From Halomonas zincidurans B6 (GTDB taxonomy: Bacteria; Pseudomonadota; Gammaproteobacteria; Pseudomonadales; Halomonadaceae): a stretch of DNA of 64,000 bases. Under the pieces are notes generated by a model. That model saw only the letters and a list, made by a program, of their open reading frames with translations. It ran no database searches and had not been told where the DNA came from. Positions 17,976-26,184 of the stretch are shown here, in pieces (position 1 is the stretch's first letter; every line of letters starts with the position of its first letter). The DNA lies in the NCBI RefSeq assembly GCF_000731955.1, contig NZ_JNCK01000001.1, positions 2,046,001 through 2,110,000 on the forward strand, read 5' to 3'. The translations under genes were made by a program, and so were the position numbers.

Positions 17976-19259
17976 ATGCAGACCCACTTCACCGACGCCG
18001 ATCTCGAGAAGCCGCACCTGCGCGAGGCCGACCGCGTGCTGCGCAGCTGCGTGCATTGCGGCTTCTGCAACGCCACCTGCCCCACTTACCAGCTGCTCGG
18101 CGACGAGCGCGATGGCCCGCGGGGGCGCATCTACCTGATGAAGGAATTGCTGGAAAGCCGCGACGATGACGCCCAGGTCACCCGCGAGACCCAACTGCAT
18201 CTGGATCGCTGCCTGACCTGCCGCAACTGCGAGACCACCTGCCCGTCGGGGGTCGAGTATCACAAGCTGCTCGACATCGGCCGCGCCGAAGTCGAACGGC
18301 GCGTCGATCGCACGCCGAAAGAGCACGCGTTGCGCTTCGGCCTGCGCAAGGCGCTGGTCGACCCGCAGCGCTTCAAGGCCCTGCTCGCCCTGGGCCAGAC
18401 CTTCCGCCCGCTGGTGCCCGGCACGCTGCGTGACAAGCTGCCGGCCAGGCCAGTGGATGCCGGCACGCGCCCCGACGGTCGTCGCCATGCCCGGCAGATG
18501 CTGATCCTCGAAGGCTGCGTGCAGCCGGGTCTGTCGCCCAACACCAACGCCGCGACGGCACGCGTACTCGACCGGCTGGGTATCGGCCTGACGCCGGCGC
18601 CCCAGGCCGGCTGCTGCGGCGCCATCGATTATCATCTCAATGCCCAGCAGGCCGGGCGCGAGCGCATGCGCGCCAATATCGACGCCTGGTGGCCGCATAT
18701 CGACACCGCCGGCGAAGCCGCAGTGGAAGCCATCGTCCAGACCGCCAGCGGCTGCGGCGCCTTCGTCAAGGAGTACGCCGAAATGCTCGCCGACGACCCG
18801 GACTATGCCGAGAAGGCCGCCCGGGTCAGCGAACTGGCCAGGGATCTCGGCGAGATCCTGCGCGACGAGGATCTCGCCCCGCTGGCGATGCATGGCCAGC
18901 GGCGACTGGCCTTCCACTGCCCCTGCACCCTGCAGCACGCCCAGCGGCTCAATGGCCTGGTGGAAGGCGTGCTCACCCGGCTCGGCTTCGAGCTGACGCC
19001 GGTGCGCGACGCCCATCTGTGCTGCGGCTCGGCGGGCACCTACTCGGTGACCCAGCCCGAACTCGCCACCCGGCTGCGCGACGACAAGCTCGACGCCCTC
19101 GAGGCCGGCGAGCCGGAATTGATCGTCACCGCCAATATCGGCTGCCAGACCCACCTCGCCGGCGCCGGCCGCACCCCGGTGCGGCACTGGATCGAGATCG
19201 TCGATGAGGCGCTGGAATCAGCCACGAGCAACGGGCTTCGAGCAGCGAGCGGCTCGTAG
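17976..19259 (+). CDS. glcF: Glycolate oxidase iron-sulfur subunit GlcF
   Basis: 427 residues. Two 4Fe-4S motifs are visible (CVHCGFCNATCPTYQ near residue 25 and CLTCRNCETTCPSG near 75), followed by two CCG domains (AGCCGAIDYHL; HLCCGSAGTYSVTQPEL). It carries electrons from GlcDE to the membrane. The conserved family sequence ends at about HWIEIVDEAL; the last 17 or so residues (ESATSNGLRAASGS) are encoded by degenerate 7-bp repeats, so the natural stop has probably been replaced. A group II intron lies just downstream. Confidence 0.93.
   Translation: MQTHFTDADLEKPHLREADRVLRSCVHCGFCNATCPTYQLLGDERDGPRGRIYLMKELLESRDDDAQVTRETQLHLDRCLTCRNCETTCPSGVEYHKLLDIGRAEVERRVDRTPKEHALRFGLRKALVDPQRFKALLALGQTFRPLVPGTLRDKLPARPVDAGTRPDGRRHARQMLILEGCVQPGLSPNTNAATARVLDRLGIGLTPAPQAGCCGAIDYHLNAQQAGRERMRANIDAWWPHIDTAGEAAVEAIVQTASGCGAFVKEYAEMLADDPDYAEKAARVSELARDLGEILRDEDLAPLAMHGQRRLAFHCPCTLQHAQRLNGLVEGVLTRLGFELTPVRDAHLCCGSAGTYSVTQPELATRLRDDKLDALEAGEPELIVTANIGCQTHLAGAGRTPVRHWIEIVDEALESATSNGLRAASGS
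19221..19248 (+). repeat. Degenerate heptamer array inside the 3' end of glcF
   Basis: Consecutive 7-mers GCCACGA, GCAACGG, GCTTCGA and GCAGCGA, followed by GCGGCTC, form a decayed version of the heptamer arrays found between other genes in this window. Here the array is read as the C-terminal tail of GlcF. Confidence 0.65.
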
Positions 19260-19299
19260 TCGGTGGGAAACTTTTCCCGACGACGCCCCCATGGTTTTG

Positions 19300-20581
19300 A
19301 TAGGGGTCGGGAAGGCTTCGCCTCCCCGCCCTCCGAACCGTGCGTGCGGTTCTCCCGCACACGGCTCTCCAGTCGATGGTTTCAACATCGTGATTGGCTC
19401 GCTTGCTGCCAGGCTTCGGCTAGGGTGAAAAGCCCGGCAGCGGCGAAGAACCTATTGGGCCAACGTCGCGTGTCTGTTCCGGTGTTGCCACGCCCAGGGC
19501 GTTTCTCCTGCTTGCGCAGGATGGCGCGAAGCCGTCGGCGGATGAAGCCATCCAACGGCCGGAACGTTGTCCGATAGGCGTGTCGGAAGTAGCCGAACCA
19601 GCCTCTTAGCAGAGGATTGAGTGAGGCGATGATCTGCCGCAGACTCTTGCCTTCCGTCCGCCGCGTCTTGCTTCTCACCTTGTCCTTGAAGGCTCTGAGA
19701 CTCTTCCTACGTACCCAGCGCTTTCCCGCCTCGAAGCGGTAGCCCAGGAAGTCGAAGCCCTCGCCGCGTTGTCGACAGTCACCGATATGGGGCTTGTCGG
19801 GGTGCAGGGTCAGGCCATTCGTCATCACCCAGTCCTGCACGTGGGCCAGGGCCTGCCGGGCCTCCTGCTCGCTGTAACAGAGGATGACAAAGTCGTCGGC
19901 ATACCGCACCATGCGATAGCCGCGCTGGGTCATCTCCTGGTCCAGCGGGTGCAGGTAGAGATTCGCCAGCAAGGGGCTGATGATCGCTCCTTGCGGCGCT
20001 CCCGCGGTGGGGCTCCAGCAGTTCATCTCGCTAACGATGTCCTGCGTCAGCCAGGCACGCAGCAGTGACAACAACCGACCATCGCTGAGCCGTTCCTCAA
20101 CACGGCTCATGAGGCGGTCATGCGGGATGCTGTCGAAGTAACCCTGCAGGTCGGCGTCGACCCCCCAGGTCATGCCGGCCTTGAGGCCATCATCGACGGC
20201 CCGCAAGGCGTCCTTGCAGCCTCTTCCTGGTCGGAAGCCATAGCTCATCGGCAGGAACTCGTGCTCGAGAATCGGTTCGATGACACGCTTGACCGCCGCC
20301 TGAACGATGCGGTCCTTGACGGTAGGGATAGCCAACGGGCGTGTCTTGCCGTCGCTTTAGCCGCCACCCCAGCGCGACGGGTGCGTTTCAGGCTTCGCTG
20401 TCTCCCAGCAAGCTCGCCACCTGACCCGGCCGAATCGAGTTCGTCATCCTACGGACCGCCAGTTCGCCTCCGGTTGCTCTCCACCCCGCCTCGCGGCGAC
20501 GCAGTTACCTTCGACTACGGGGCCATGGCTTACCCCGACTCGGACTTCCACCGAGTTGTGTGCACGCCTTCACGGGCGCAC
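19300..20581 (-). mobile_element. Group II intron, copy 1 (internally deleted)
   Basis: 1,282 bp on the minus strand. The 5' end reads GTGCGCCCGTG from 20581, matching the GUGYG group II start. About 225 bp of structured domain I sequence follows. A reverse-transcriptase frame then ends at 19382. Domain V is recognisable at 19335-19367 (begins GAGCCGTGTGCGGG, ends CGCACGGTTC) and a domain VI-like hairpin leads to a 3' end near CCCCTAT at 19300. A second copy at 48214-49495 has the same length and differs at only two bases that I could find (19966 and 20293). Insertion is directly after a GGGAACAAGTTCCC hairpin plus TCCCA, as in hairpin-targeting class C introns. Boundaries are good to within a few bases. 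Confidence 0.88.
19382..20358 (-). pseudogene. ltrA: Group II intron reverse transcriptase/maturase, N-terminus missing (copy 1)
   Basis: The readable protein begins at KTRPLAIPTVKDRIVQAAVK (RT motif 2), continues through GVDADLQGYFDSIPHDRL, GAPQGAIISPLLANLYL and the catalytic RYADDFVILC, and ends with a maturase X domain (IIASLNPLLRGWFGYFRHAY). There is no endonuclease domain. In frame immediately upstream is TAA at 20358, joined to intron domain I sequence. RT motifs 0 and 1, about 100 residues, and probably part of RNA domains I-III, are absent. The first possible start codons are internal TTG or ATG. It probably makes no active enzyme on its own, although catalytic residues remain. Confidence 0.75.
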
Positions 20582-20605
20582 TGGGAGGGAACTTGTTCCC
20601 GATGG
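20582..20605. repeat. REP-type hairpin at the intron insertion site
   Basis: TGGGAGGGAACTTGTTCCCG contains the palindrome GGGAACTTGTTCCC (20587-20600). The same unit occurs at 49497 and 49596. It forms the 5' exon of intron copy 1 when read on the minus strand. The stretch to 20644 holds nothing else recognised. Confidence 0.75.
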
Positions 20606-20644
20606 ATTTCACCCCCCAAACCAGCCCCAAGCCTGGGCAAGCGC

Positions 20645-21229
20645 TTACTCCTCCTCGTCGCGGCGTGGCGGCTCGAGATTGAGGAAGGTGCGCCGGTAGT
20701 GACGCAGCTCGTCGACCGACTCGCGAATGTCGTCGAGCGCCTGGTGGGTGTTGCACTTCTCGAAGCCCTTGAGCGCCGCGGGGTTCCAGCGCTTGGCGAG
20801 CTCCTTGAGCGTCGAGACGTCGAGATTGCGGTAATGGAAGAACGCCAGCAGTTCGGGCATCTCGCGCTCGAGAAAGCGCCGGTCCTGATGGACGCTGTTG
20901 CCGCACACCGGCGATGAATTGGGGGTCACGTACGCCTTGAGAAACGCCAGCGTGCGGCGCTCGGCCTCGGCGGTATCGACGCTGCTGGCCTTGACCCGCG
21001 CGGTCAGCCCCGACTCGCCATGGGTCTTGGTGTTCCACTCGTCCATCGCCGCCAGCAGCTCGTCCGATTGCTTGACCGCCAGCACCGGGCCTTCGGCCAT
21101 CGGGTTGAGCTCGTTGTCGGTGATCAGCGTCGCCACCTCGATGATCCGCTCCTTGTCGGGGTCCAGGCCGGTCATCTCGAGATCGATCCAGACCAGCAGA
21201 TCGTTGCGGGGGGCGGCTTGCGCGGGCAT
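20645..21229 (-). CDS. orn: Oligoribonuclease Orn
   Basis: 194 residues, a DEDDh 3'-5' exoribonuclease that degrades 2-5 nt RNAs, including pGpG from c-di-GMP breakdown. Exonuclease motifs are present: WIDLEMTGLD (Exo I), PVCGNSVHQDRRF (Exo II) and HQALDDIRES (Exo III with the histidine). ATG at 21229 follows AGGAG; the frame upstream to 21457 is non-conserved. It is divergent from rsgA, the normal neighbourhood in gammaproteobacteria. Confidence 0.95.
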   Translation of the reverse strand: MPAQAAPRNDLLVWIDLEMTGLDPDKERIIEVATLITDNELNPMAEGPVLAVKQSDELLAAMDEWNTKTHGESGLTARVKASSVDTAEAERRTLAFLKAYVTPNSSPVCGNSVHQDRRFLEREMPELLAFFHYRNLDVSTLKELAKRWNPAALKGFEKCNTHQALDDIRESVDELRHYRRTFLNLEPPRRDEEE

Positions 21230-21351
21230 CGAAGGCTCCTTTCGTACGTAGTGGCTTGACCCGCCGGCATCCCGCCCATGGTTAACAATGGGTCGGACAG
21301 CCGCGGCCAGGCTGGTTACAATGAAGCCATTGTACGCCCAGCCGAGGTCGC

Positions 21352-22380
21352 ATGAGCAAACGCAAGCTGTCGCGCCAGCAGCGCTGGCGCATCGAGAAGA
21401 TCCAGGCCGAACGTCAGGCGCGGGCCACCAAGCACGACGTCCACCAGAACGACGCACTGGAGAGCGGCGAATACGGTCGGGAGAAGCCCGGGCGGGTGAT
21501 CGCCCACTTCGGGCGCAGCCTGGATGTCGGCGGCGCCGACGACGACGCGCTGCACCGCTGCCACCTGCGCGCCAATCTCGACAGCCTGGTCACCGGCGAT
21601 CGCGTGGTGTGGCGCGAGGCCAGCGACGCCAGCGGCGTGGTGGTGGCCCGCGACGCCCGCGACAACGTCCTCGAGCGCCCCGACGCGCGCGGCCAGCTCA
21701 AACCGGTGGCCGCCAACATCGATCAGATCCTGATCGTCTTCGCCGTCGAACCCGCGCCCTTCGCCAATCTTATCGACCGTTACCTGGTCGCCGCCGAGGC
21801 CACCGGCATCGAGCCGGTGCTGGTGCTCAACAAGATCGACCTGCTACCCGCCGACGGCGGCGAGCTCAGAGGCCTGCTGGCGCGCTACGAAGCGCTGGGC
21901 TACGCGGTGATCGAGGCTAGCACGCGCCGCGACGGCGGGCTGGACACACTGCACGAACGGCTCACCGGGCGTACCTCGGTGTTTGTCGGCCAGAGCGGGG
22001 TCGGCAAGTCCTCGTTGATCGACGAGTTGCTGCCGGACGCCGCGTTGCGCATCGGCGCGCTCTCCGAGGACACCCGCAAGGGCACCCACACCACCACCAC
22101 CGCGCGGCTGTACCGCCTGCCCTCGCCCCTCGCGAAGGAAGACGGCGAGTTGATCGACTCGCCGGGGATTCGCGAATTCGGCCTCGCCCACCTGGACGAG
22201 CGGCAGATCACCGACGGCTTCATCGAGTTTCGCGACTACCTCGGCCGTTGCCGCTTCCGCGACTGTCGCCACCGCCAGGAGCCGGGTTGCGCGCTGCGCG
22301 ACGCCGTCGAGCGCGAGGCGATCAGCGCCGAGCGCTTCGCCAGTTACCGGCGCATCCTCGACGGCCTGGCACCCGGCTGA
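21352..22380 (+). CDS. rsgA: Small ribosomal subunit biogenesis GTPase RsgA
   Basis: 342 residues of the circularly permuted GTPase family: N-terminal OB-fold, then G4 VLNKIDLLP (about 160), G1 GQSGVGKSSLID (about 214) and G3 DSPGIREFGL (about 266). A C-terminal zinc motif follows (CRFRDCRHRQEPGC). It helps late 30S subunit maturation. The start MSKRKLSRQQ matches orthologs. It is followed by rhdA and psd on the same strand. Confidence 0.95.
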   Translation: MSKRKLSRQQRWRIEKIQAERQARATKHDVHQNDALESGEYGREKPGRVIAHFGRSLDVGGADDDALHRCHLRANLDSLVTGDRVVWREASDASGVVVARDARDNVLERPDARGQLKPVAANIDQILIVFAVEPAPFANLIDRYLVAAEATGIEPVLVLNKIDLLPADGGELRGLLARYEALGYAVIEASTRRDGGLDTLHERLTGRTSVFVGQSGVGKSSLIDELLPDAALRIGALSEDTRKGTHTTTTARLYRLPSPLAKEDGELIDSPGIREFGLAHLDERQITDGFIEFRDYLGRCRFRDCRHRQEPGCALRDAVEREAISAERFASYRRILDGLAPG

Positions 22381-22474
22381 GCGACTTGACGCTCCGAGTC
22401 GCCCGCACCATGCCGGCTGTGCCATGATCGCAGCAACCCAACCGATCATTCCCTTCCCGCAGAAGGAGTCACCG

Positions 22475-23305
22475 ATGAGTTCCGAAGCGAATCTGCTACC
22501 GCTGATCGTCGAGCCCGAGCAACTCGCCGAGCATCTCGAATCGCCCCAGTTGCTGATCGTCGACGTGCCGCTCAAGGCCGACAGCTATGCCGAGGGCCAC
22601 GTACCCGGCGCGGTCTTCCTCGATCATAACCGGCTGCTGGCCGGCCGCGGCGAGGTGCCCAACGAAGTGCCCGACGAGGCGGCGCTGTCGGCGCTGTTCT
22701 CGTCGCTGGGGCTGAGCCGCGATACCCACGTGGTGGCCTACGACGACGAAGGCGGCGGCTGGGCCGGGCGCCTGCTGTGGACGCTGGAGTTGATCGGTCA
22801 CACCCGCTATTCCTACCTCAACGGCGGCATTCACGCCTGGCGCGCCGCCGGCCTGAATCAATCCCGCGAGCCGCGTCAGCCGCAGCCCAGCAACTACCAG
22901 GCGGAGATCCTCAATCCCGCGGTGAAGATCGGCCGCGAGGAGTTGCTCGAGCGTCTCGACGACAAGCAGCTGGCGGTGTGGGACGCCCGTTCGCCGGAGG
23001 AGTACCGCGGCGAGAAGGGCCAGAACCGGCATCTCGGCCACATCCCCCGGGCCGTCAACATGGAGTGGACCGAAGCGATGGATCGCCAGCGCGACCTGCG
23101 CATCCGCGACTACGCCGAACTGATCACCGAGCTCGACGCGCTGGGGCTGACCCCGGACATGGAAATCGTCACCCACTGCCAGAGCCACCATCGCAGCGGC
23201 TTCACCTGGCTGGTCGGCAAGGCGCTGGGCTTTACGCACATGCGCGGCTACGCCGGCTCCTGGAAGGAATGGGGCAACCGCGACGACACGCCGATCGAAC
23301 GCTAA
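22475..23305 (+). CDS. rhdA: Thiosulfate sulfurtransferase (rhodanese) RhdA
   Basis: 276 residues with two rhodanese domains. The C-terminal domain has the active loop HCQSHHRSG with catalytic cysteine (about residue 230), the Pseudomonas RhdA type; the N-terminal domain lacks a catalytic cysteine, as usual. It transfers sulfane sulfur from thiosulfate to cyanide or other acceptors in the cytosol. ATG at 22475 follows AGAAGGAG. Position between rsgA and psd is the same as in Pseudomonas. A heptamer array follows its stop. Confidence 0.9.
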   Translation: MSSEANLLPLIVEPEQLAEHLESPQLLIVDVPLKADSYAEGHVPGAVFLDHNRLLAGRGEVPNEVPDEAALSALFSSLGLSRDTHVVAYDDEGGGWAGRLLWTLELIGHTRYSYLNGGIHAWRAAGLNQSREPRQPQPSNYQAEILNPAVKIGREELLERLDDKQLAVWDARSPEEYRGEKGQNRHLGHIPRAVNMEWTEAMDRQRDLRIRDYAELITELDALGLTPDMEIVTHCQSHHRSGFTWLVGKALGFTHMRGYAGSWKEWGNRDDTPIER

Positions 23306-23346
23306 CCGGCAGGTTATGAGCCATGGACTGAAAAAAGCAGTAGGAA

Positions 23347-23395
23347 GCTCGAAGCTCGAAGCTCGAAGCTCGAAGCTCGAAGCTCGAAGCTCGAA
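23347..23395 (+). repeat. Heptamer tandem array (GCTCGAA)x7 between rhdA and psd
   Basis: Seven exact copies of GCTCGAA in a row, followed by GCC. It occupies the gap between two co-directional genes. Translation gives low-complexity SSKLEAR strings on either strand, not a protein. Confidence 0.97.
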
Positions 23396-23467
23396 GCCAA
23401 AGTATTGCGACCTCCCGCCGCGGCGACTAAGGTGGCGGGCTCTCTTCGTTGACGTGGATGCCGAGCC

Positions 23468-24355
23468 GTGGATCGCGCCGAACTGTTTTCCCTCATCCAG
23501 TATCCCCTGCCCCATCATCTGATTTCACGGCTGGTGGGCCAGCTTGCCGAGTGCCGCTCGCCGTGGCTAAAGGATCTGTTGATCGAGCGCTTCATTCGCA
23601 CCTTCGACGTCGACATGAGCCAGGCCCGGGAGCCCGATCCACGCGCCTACCCCTGCTTCAACGACTTCTTCACCCGCGCGCTGAAGCCTGATGCCCGGCC
23701 GATCGGCGAAGGCCTTGTTTCCCCGGCTGACGGCGTGCTGTCGCAGTCGGGGCGCATCGAGCACGGCACGCTGATCCAGGCCAAGGGCCAGACCTACTCG
23801 CTGAGATCACTGCTCGGCGGCGATGCCGACGCGGCCGCGCCGTTTCGTCAGGGCAGTTTCGCCACCGTCTACTTGTCCCCGCGCGACTACCACCGCGTGC
23901 ACATGCCGCTCGACGGCACCCTGCGCTCGATGACCTACGTGCCGGGCCGGCTGTTCTCGGTCAACCTGGCCACGGCGGCCCATGTGCCCGGCCTTTTCGC
24001 GCGCAACGAGCGGCTGGTGTGCCATTTCGACACGCCCCACGGGCCGCTGGCGATGGTGCTGGTGGGCGCGATGATCGTCGCGGCGATCGAGACGGTCTGG
24101 TCGGGTCAGGTCACGCCGCTTTCGGGGAACGTCGAAACCACCCGCTTCGACACGCCGATTCGGCTCGCCAAGGGCGAGGAGATGGGTCGCTTCAAGCTCG
24201 GCTCGACGGTCATCCTGTGCAGCGCCTCGCCGATCGCCTTCCGCCAGGACCTGAGCGCCGACGCCACCCTGGTGAGCATGGGCGAGAGCCTCGGCAGCGC
24301 CCCGGGAGTAGCGCCGGACAATGACGACGAGGCGATTCCCGGCACCTACGTATAG
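23468..24355 (+). CDS. psd: Phosphatidylserine decarboxylase proenzyme
   Basis: 295 residues, GTG start at 23468. Psd makes phosphatidylethanolamine from phosphatidylserine at the inner membrane. The self-cleavage motif LGST is in MGRFKLGSTVILCS (about residue 245) and the charge-relay residues lie in SPADG, YLSPRDYHRVHMP and FSVN segments. The protein would split into a beta chain and a pyruvoyl-bearing alpha chain. The tail beyond the conserved domain is acidic and about 30 residues long. Confidence 0.95.
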   Translation: MDRAELFSLIQYPLPHHLISRLVGQLAECRSPWLKDLLIERFIRTFDVDMSQAREPDPRAYPCFNDFFTRALKPDARPIGEGLVSPADGVLSQSGRIEHGTLIQAKGQTYSLRSLLGGDADAAAPFRQGSFATVYLSPRDYHRVHMPLDGTLRSMTYVPGRLFSVNLATAAHVPGLFARNERLVCHFDTPHGPLAMVLVGAMIVAAIETVWSGQVTPLSGNVETTRFDTPIRLAKGEEMGRFKLGSTVILCSASPIAFRQDLSADATLVSMGESLGSAPGVAPDNDDEAIPGTYV

Positions 24356-24383
24356 CCTGTGATGCGCGTAGCCCGGCACGCCT

Positions 24384-25352
24384 TCAGCAACGCGGGCTGG
24401 CGAACGCCATCACGTCCTCGACGCGGGCCTTGCCCAGTGCCAGCTGAATCAGCCGGTCGATGCCCAGCGCCACGCCGCTGCCTTCCGGCATGCCGGCCTC
24501 GAGCGCGGCGAGCAGCCGCGCGTCGACATCCACTTCCGGCTTGCCCAGCGCGCGCCGTCGGGCGTTGTCCTCGGCGAAGCGGCGCGCCTGTTCGGCGGCG
24601 TCGGTGAGTTCGTCATAGCCGTTGGCCAACTCCAGGCCGGCCACGTAGAGCTCGAAGCGCGCCGCGACGAGCTCGCCCTCGCCGTCGCGATGATGCCGCG
24701 CCAGTGCCGCCTGGCTGGCCGGATAGTCGATGACCACGTCGATCCCCTCGCGGCCCAGCGTCGGCTCGATCACCAGGCCCATCAGCAGGTCGAGGCAGCC
24801 GTCGCGGTCGGCATCGTGCATATCCAGCCCGCCGCGCTCGCCGGCTAGCCGGCGCAGCGCGTCGAGCGGCGCGGTGAACGGGTCGACCTGCAACTGCTCG
24901 CGGAATAGCTCGCGGTAACGGCGCAGCCGCCGCGGCCCGGCTTCGGGCAGCAGCTCGCGCACCAGCGCCACGCTCTCGTCGATCAGCTCGGCCAATGAAA
25001 AGCCCGGGCGATACCACTCGAGCATGGTGAATTCGAGGTTGTGGCGCGGGCCCACTTCGCCGTCGCGAAAGCAGCGCGCCAGCTGAAAGACCGGCCCGCT
25101 GCCCGCCGCCAGCAGGCGTTTCATGGCGAACTCCGGCGAGGTCTGCAGCCACAGCCGCTCGCGCCCGGCGCCGGTGGTGGCGCTCAGCGACAGCGCAGCG
25201 AGATGCACGTCCGTGCTGCCGCCATGGCCGAGTGCCGGCGTTTCCACCTCCAGCACGTCACGCGCGGCGAAGAACCCGCGCACCCGCGCCAGTAGCCGCG
25301 CCCGCTCGCGCAGCGTCTCGATACGCGCCGAAGGTTGCCAATCGATAGACAC
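24384..25352 (-). CDS. epmA: Elongation factor P--(R)-beta-lysine ligase EpmA
   Basis: 322 residues, a LysRS-like class II synthetase without an anticodon-binding domain. Seen are VETPALGHGGSTDVH, the motif 2 region CFRDGEVGPRHNLEFTMLEW and motif 3 GSGVALGIDRLIQLAL near the C-terminus. It attaches (R)-beta-lysine to Lys34 of EF-P. The genes for EF-P and the EpmB aminomutase are both within 2 kb. It lies downstream of efp on the same strand, with a hairpin and a heptamer array between them. Confidence 0.94.
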   Translation of the reverse strand: MSIDWQPSARIETLRERARLLARVRGFFAARDVLEVETPALGHGGSTDVHLAALSLSATTGAGRERLWLQTSPEFAMKRLLAAGSGPVFQLARCFRDGEVGPRHNLEFTMLEWYRPGFSLAELIDESVALVRELLPEAGPRRLRRYRELFREQLQVDPFTAPLDALRRLAGERGGLDMHDADRDGCLDLLMGLVIEPTLGREGIDVVIDYPASQAALARHHRDGEGELVAARFELYVAGLELANGYDELTDAAEQARRFAEDNARRRALGKPEVDVDARLLAALEAGMPEGSGVALGIDRLIQLALGKARVEDVMAFASPRC

Positions 25353-25374
25353 GATTCACCTCTAAAACGACGAA

Positions 25375-25394
25375 GGCCACGCGCAAGCGTGGCC
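25375..25394. other. GNRA-type hairpin between efp and epmA
   Basis: GGCCACGC-GCAA-GCGTGGCC is a perfect 8-bp stem closed by a GCAA loop, 23 bp before the epmA start on the minus strand. No clear U-tract follows on either strand. It may act as an mRNA-processing or pausing structure between efp and epmA. Confidence 0.55.
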
Positions 25395-25410
25395 AAATTA
25401 TACAGTCGCT

Positions 25411-25466
25411 GCTCGAAGCCGCGAGCCGCGAGCCGCGAGCCGCGAGCCGCGAGCCGCGAGCCGCGA
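25411..25466 (+). repeat. Heptamer tandem array (GCTCGAA)(GCCGCGA)x7 between efp and epmA
   Basis: One GCTCGAA and seven exact GCCGCGA units in direct succession. The unit differs from the rhdA-psd array, but period and GCY...A form are the same. Relative to the flanking minus-strand genes this array is in the opposite orientation. Confidence 0.97.
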
Positions 25467-25513
25467 AACCCAGCATCAGCACACACTGAAAATTCGCAAG
25501 CTCGTAGCTTAGT

Positions 25514-26080
25514 TCAGGCGCGAGAGACGTACTCGCCGGAGCGTGTGTCGACTTTCAACACCTCACCCTCGTTGATGAACAGCGGCACCCGCACCACCGC
25601 ACCCGAGGACAGCGTCGCCGGCTTGGAGCCGCCCTGGGCGGTGTCGCCCTTGACCCCGGGATCGGTCTCGGTGACCGCCAGCTCGATGAAGTTGGGCGGC
25701 GTCACGCTGATCGGGTTGTCGTTCCACAGCGTCACGGTATAGGCGACCTGCTCCTTGAGCCATTTCTCGGTGTCGCCCAGGCCGCGCTTGTCGACCGCGT
25801 ACTGCTCGAACGAGCCGTCGGTCTTCATGAAGTGCCACATCTCGCCGTCGTTGTAGAGATACTCCATGTCGAGATCGAGCACGTCGGCGGCTTCCAGCGA
25901 ATCGCCGGACTTGAAGGTGCGCTCCCAGACGCGGCCGGTAATCAGGTTGCGCAGCTTGACCCGACTGAACGCTTGGCCCTTGCCCGGCTTGACCAATTCG
26001 TTCTCGACGATCGAGCAGGGATCGCCATCCAGCATCACCTTCAGACCGCCCTTGAATTCGTTGGTAGAATAGCTCGCCAT
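25514..26080 (-). CDS. efp: Translation elongation factor P
   Basis: 188 residues, exact EF-P length. EF-P relieves ribosome stalling at polyproline. The modification loop VKPGKGQAF places a lysine at position 34, the residue that EpmA modifies in E. coli. The KOW-like N-domain and two OB domains are complete, ending TRSGEYVSRA. ATG at 26080 is the family start; the longer frame is not conserved. It is divergent from epmB. Confidence 0.96.
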   Translation of the reverse strand: MASYSTNEFKGGLKVMLDGDPCSIVENELVKPGKGQAFSRVKLRNLITGRVWERTFKSGDSLEAADVLDLDMEYLYNDGEMWHFMKTDGSFEQYAVDKRGLGDTEKWLKEQVAYTVTLWNDNPISVTPPNFIELAVTETDPGVKGDTAQGGSKPATLSSGAVVRVPLFINEGEVLKVDTRSGEYVSRA

Positions 26081-26184
26081 GATTCCTCGCTGATGGTCTC
26101 GGCGTGGTCCGGGCTCCGGCCTGCCACGCACATGTACGAAACGGCGAAGCGCCCGCGGGCCTTCGCTTCCTTGAATGGTGGCAA

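Noticed and set aside
23314..23522. Short open frames over the heptamer arrays giving SSKLEAR or ELRASSF repeats
   Set aside because: Tandem repeats with period 7 leave all frames open. The products are pure repeat translation without start signals.
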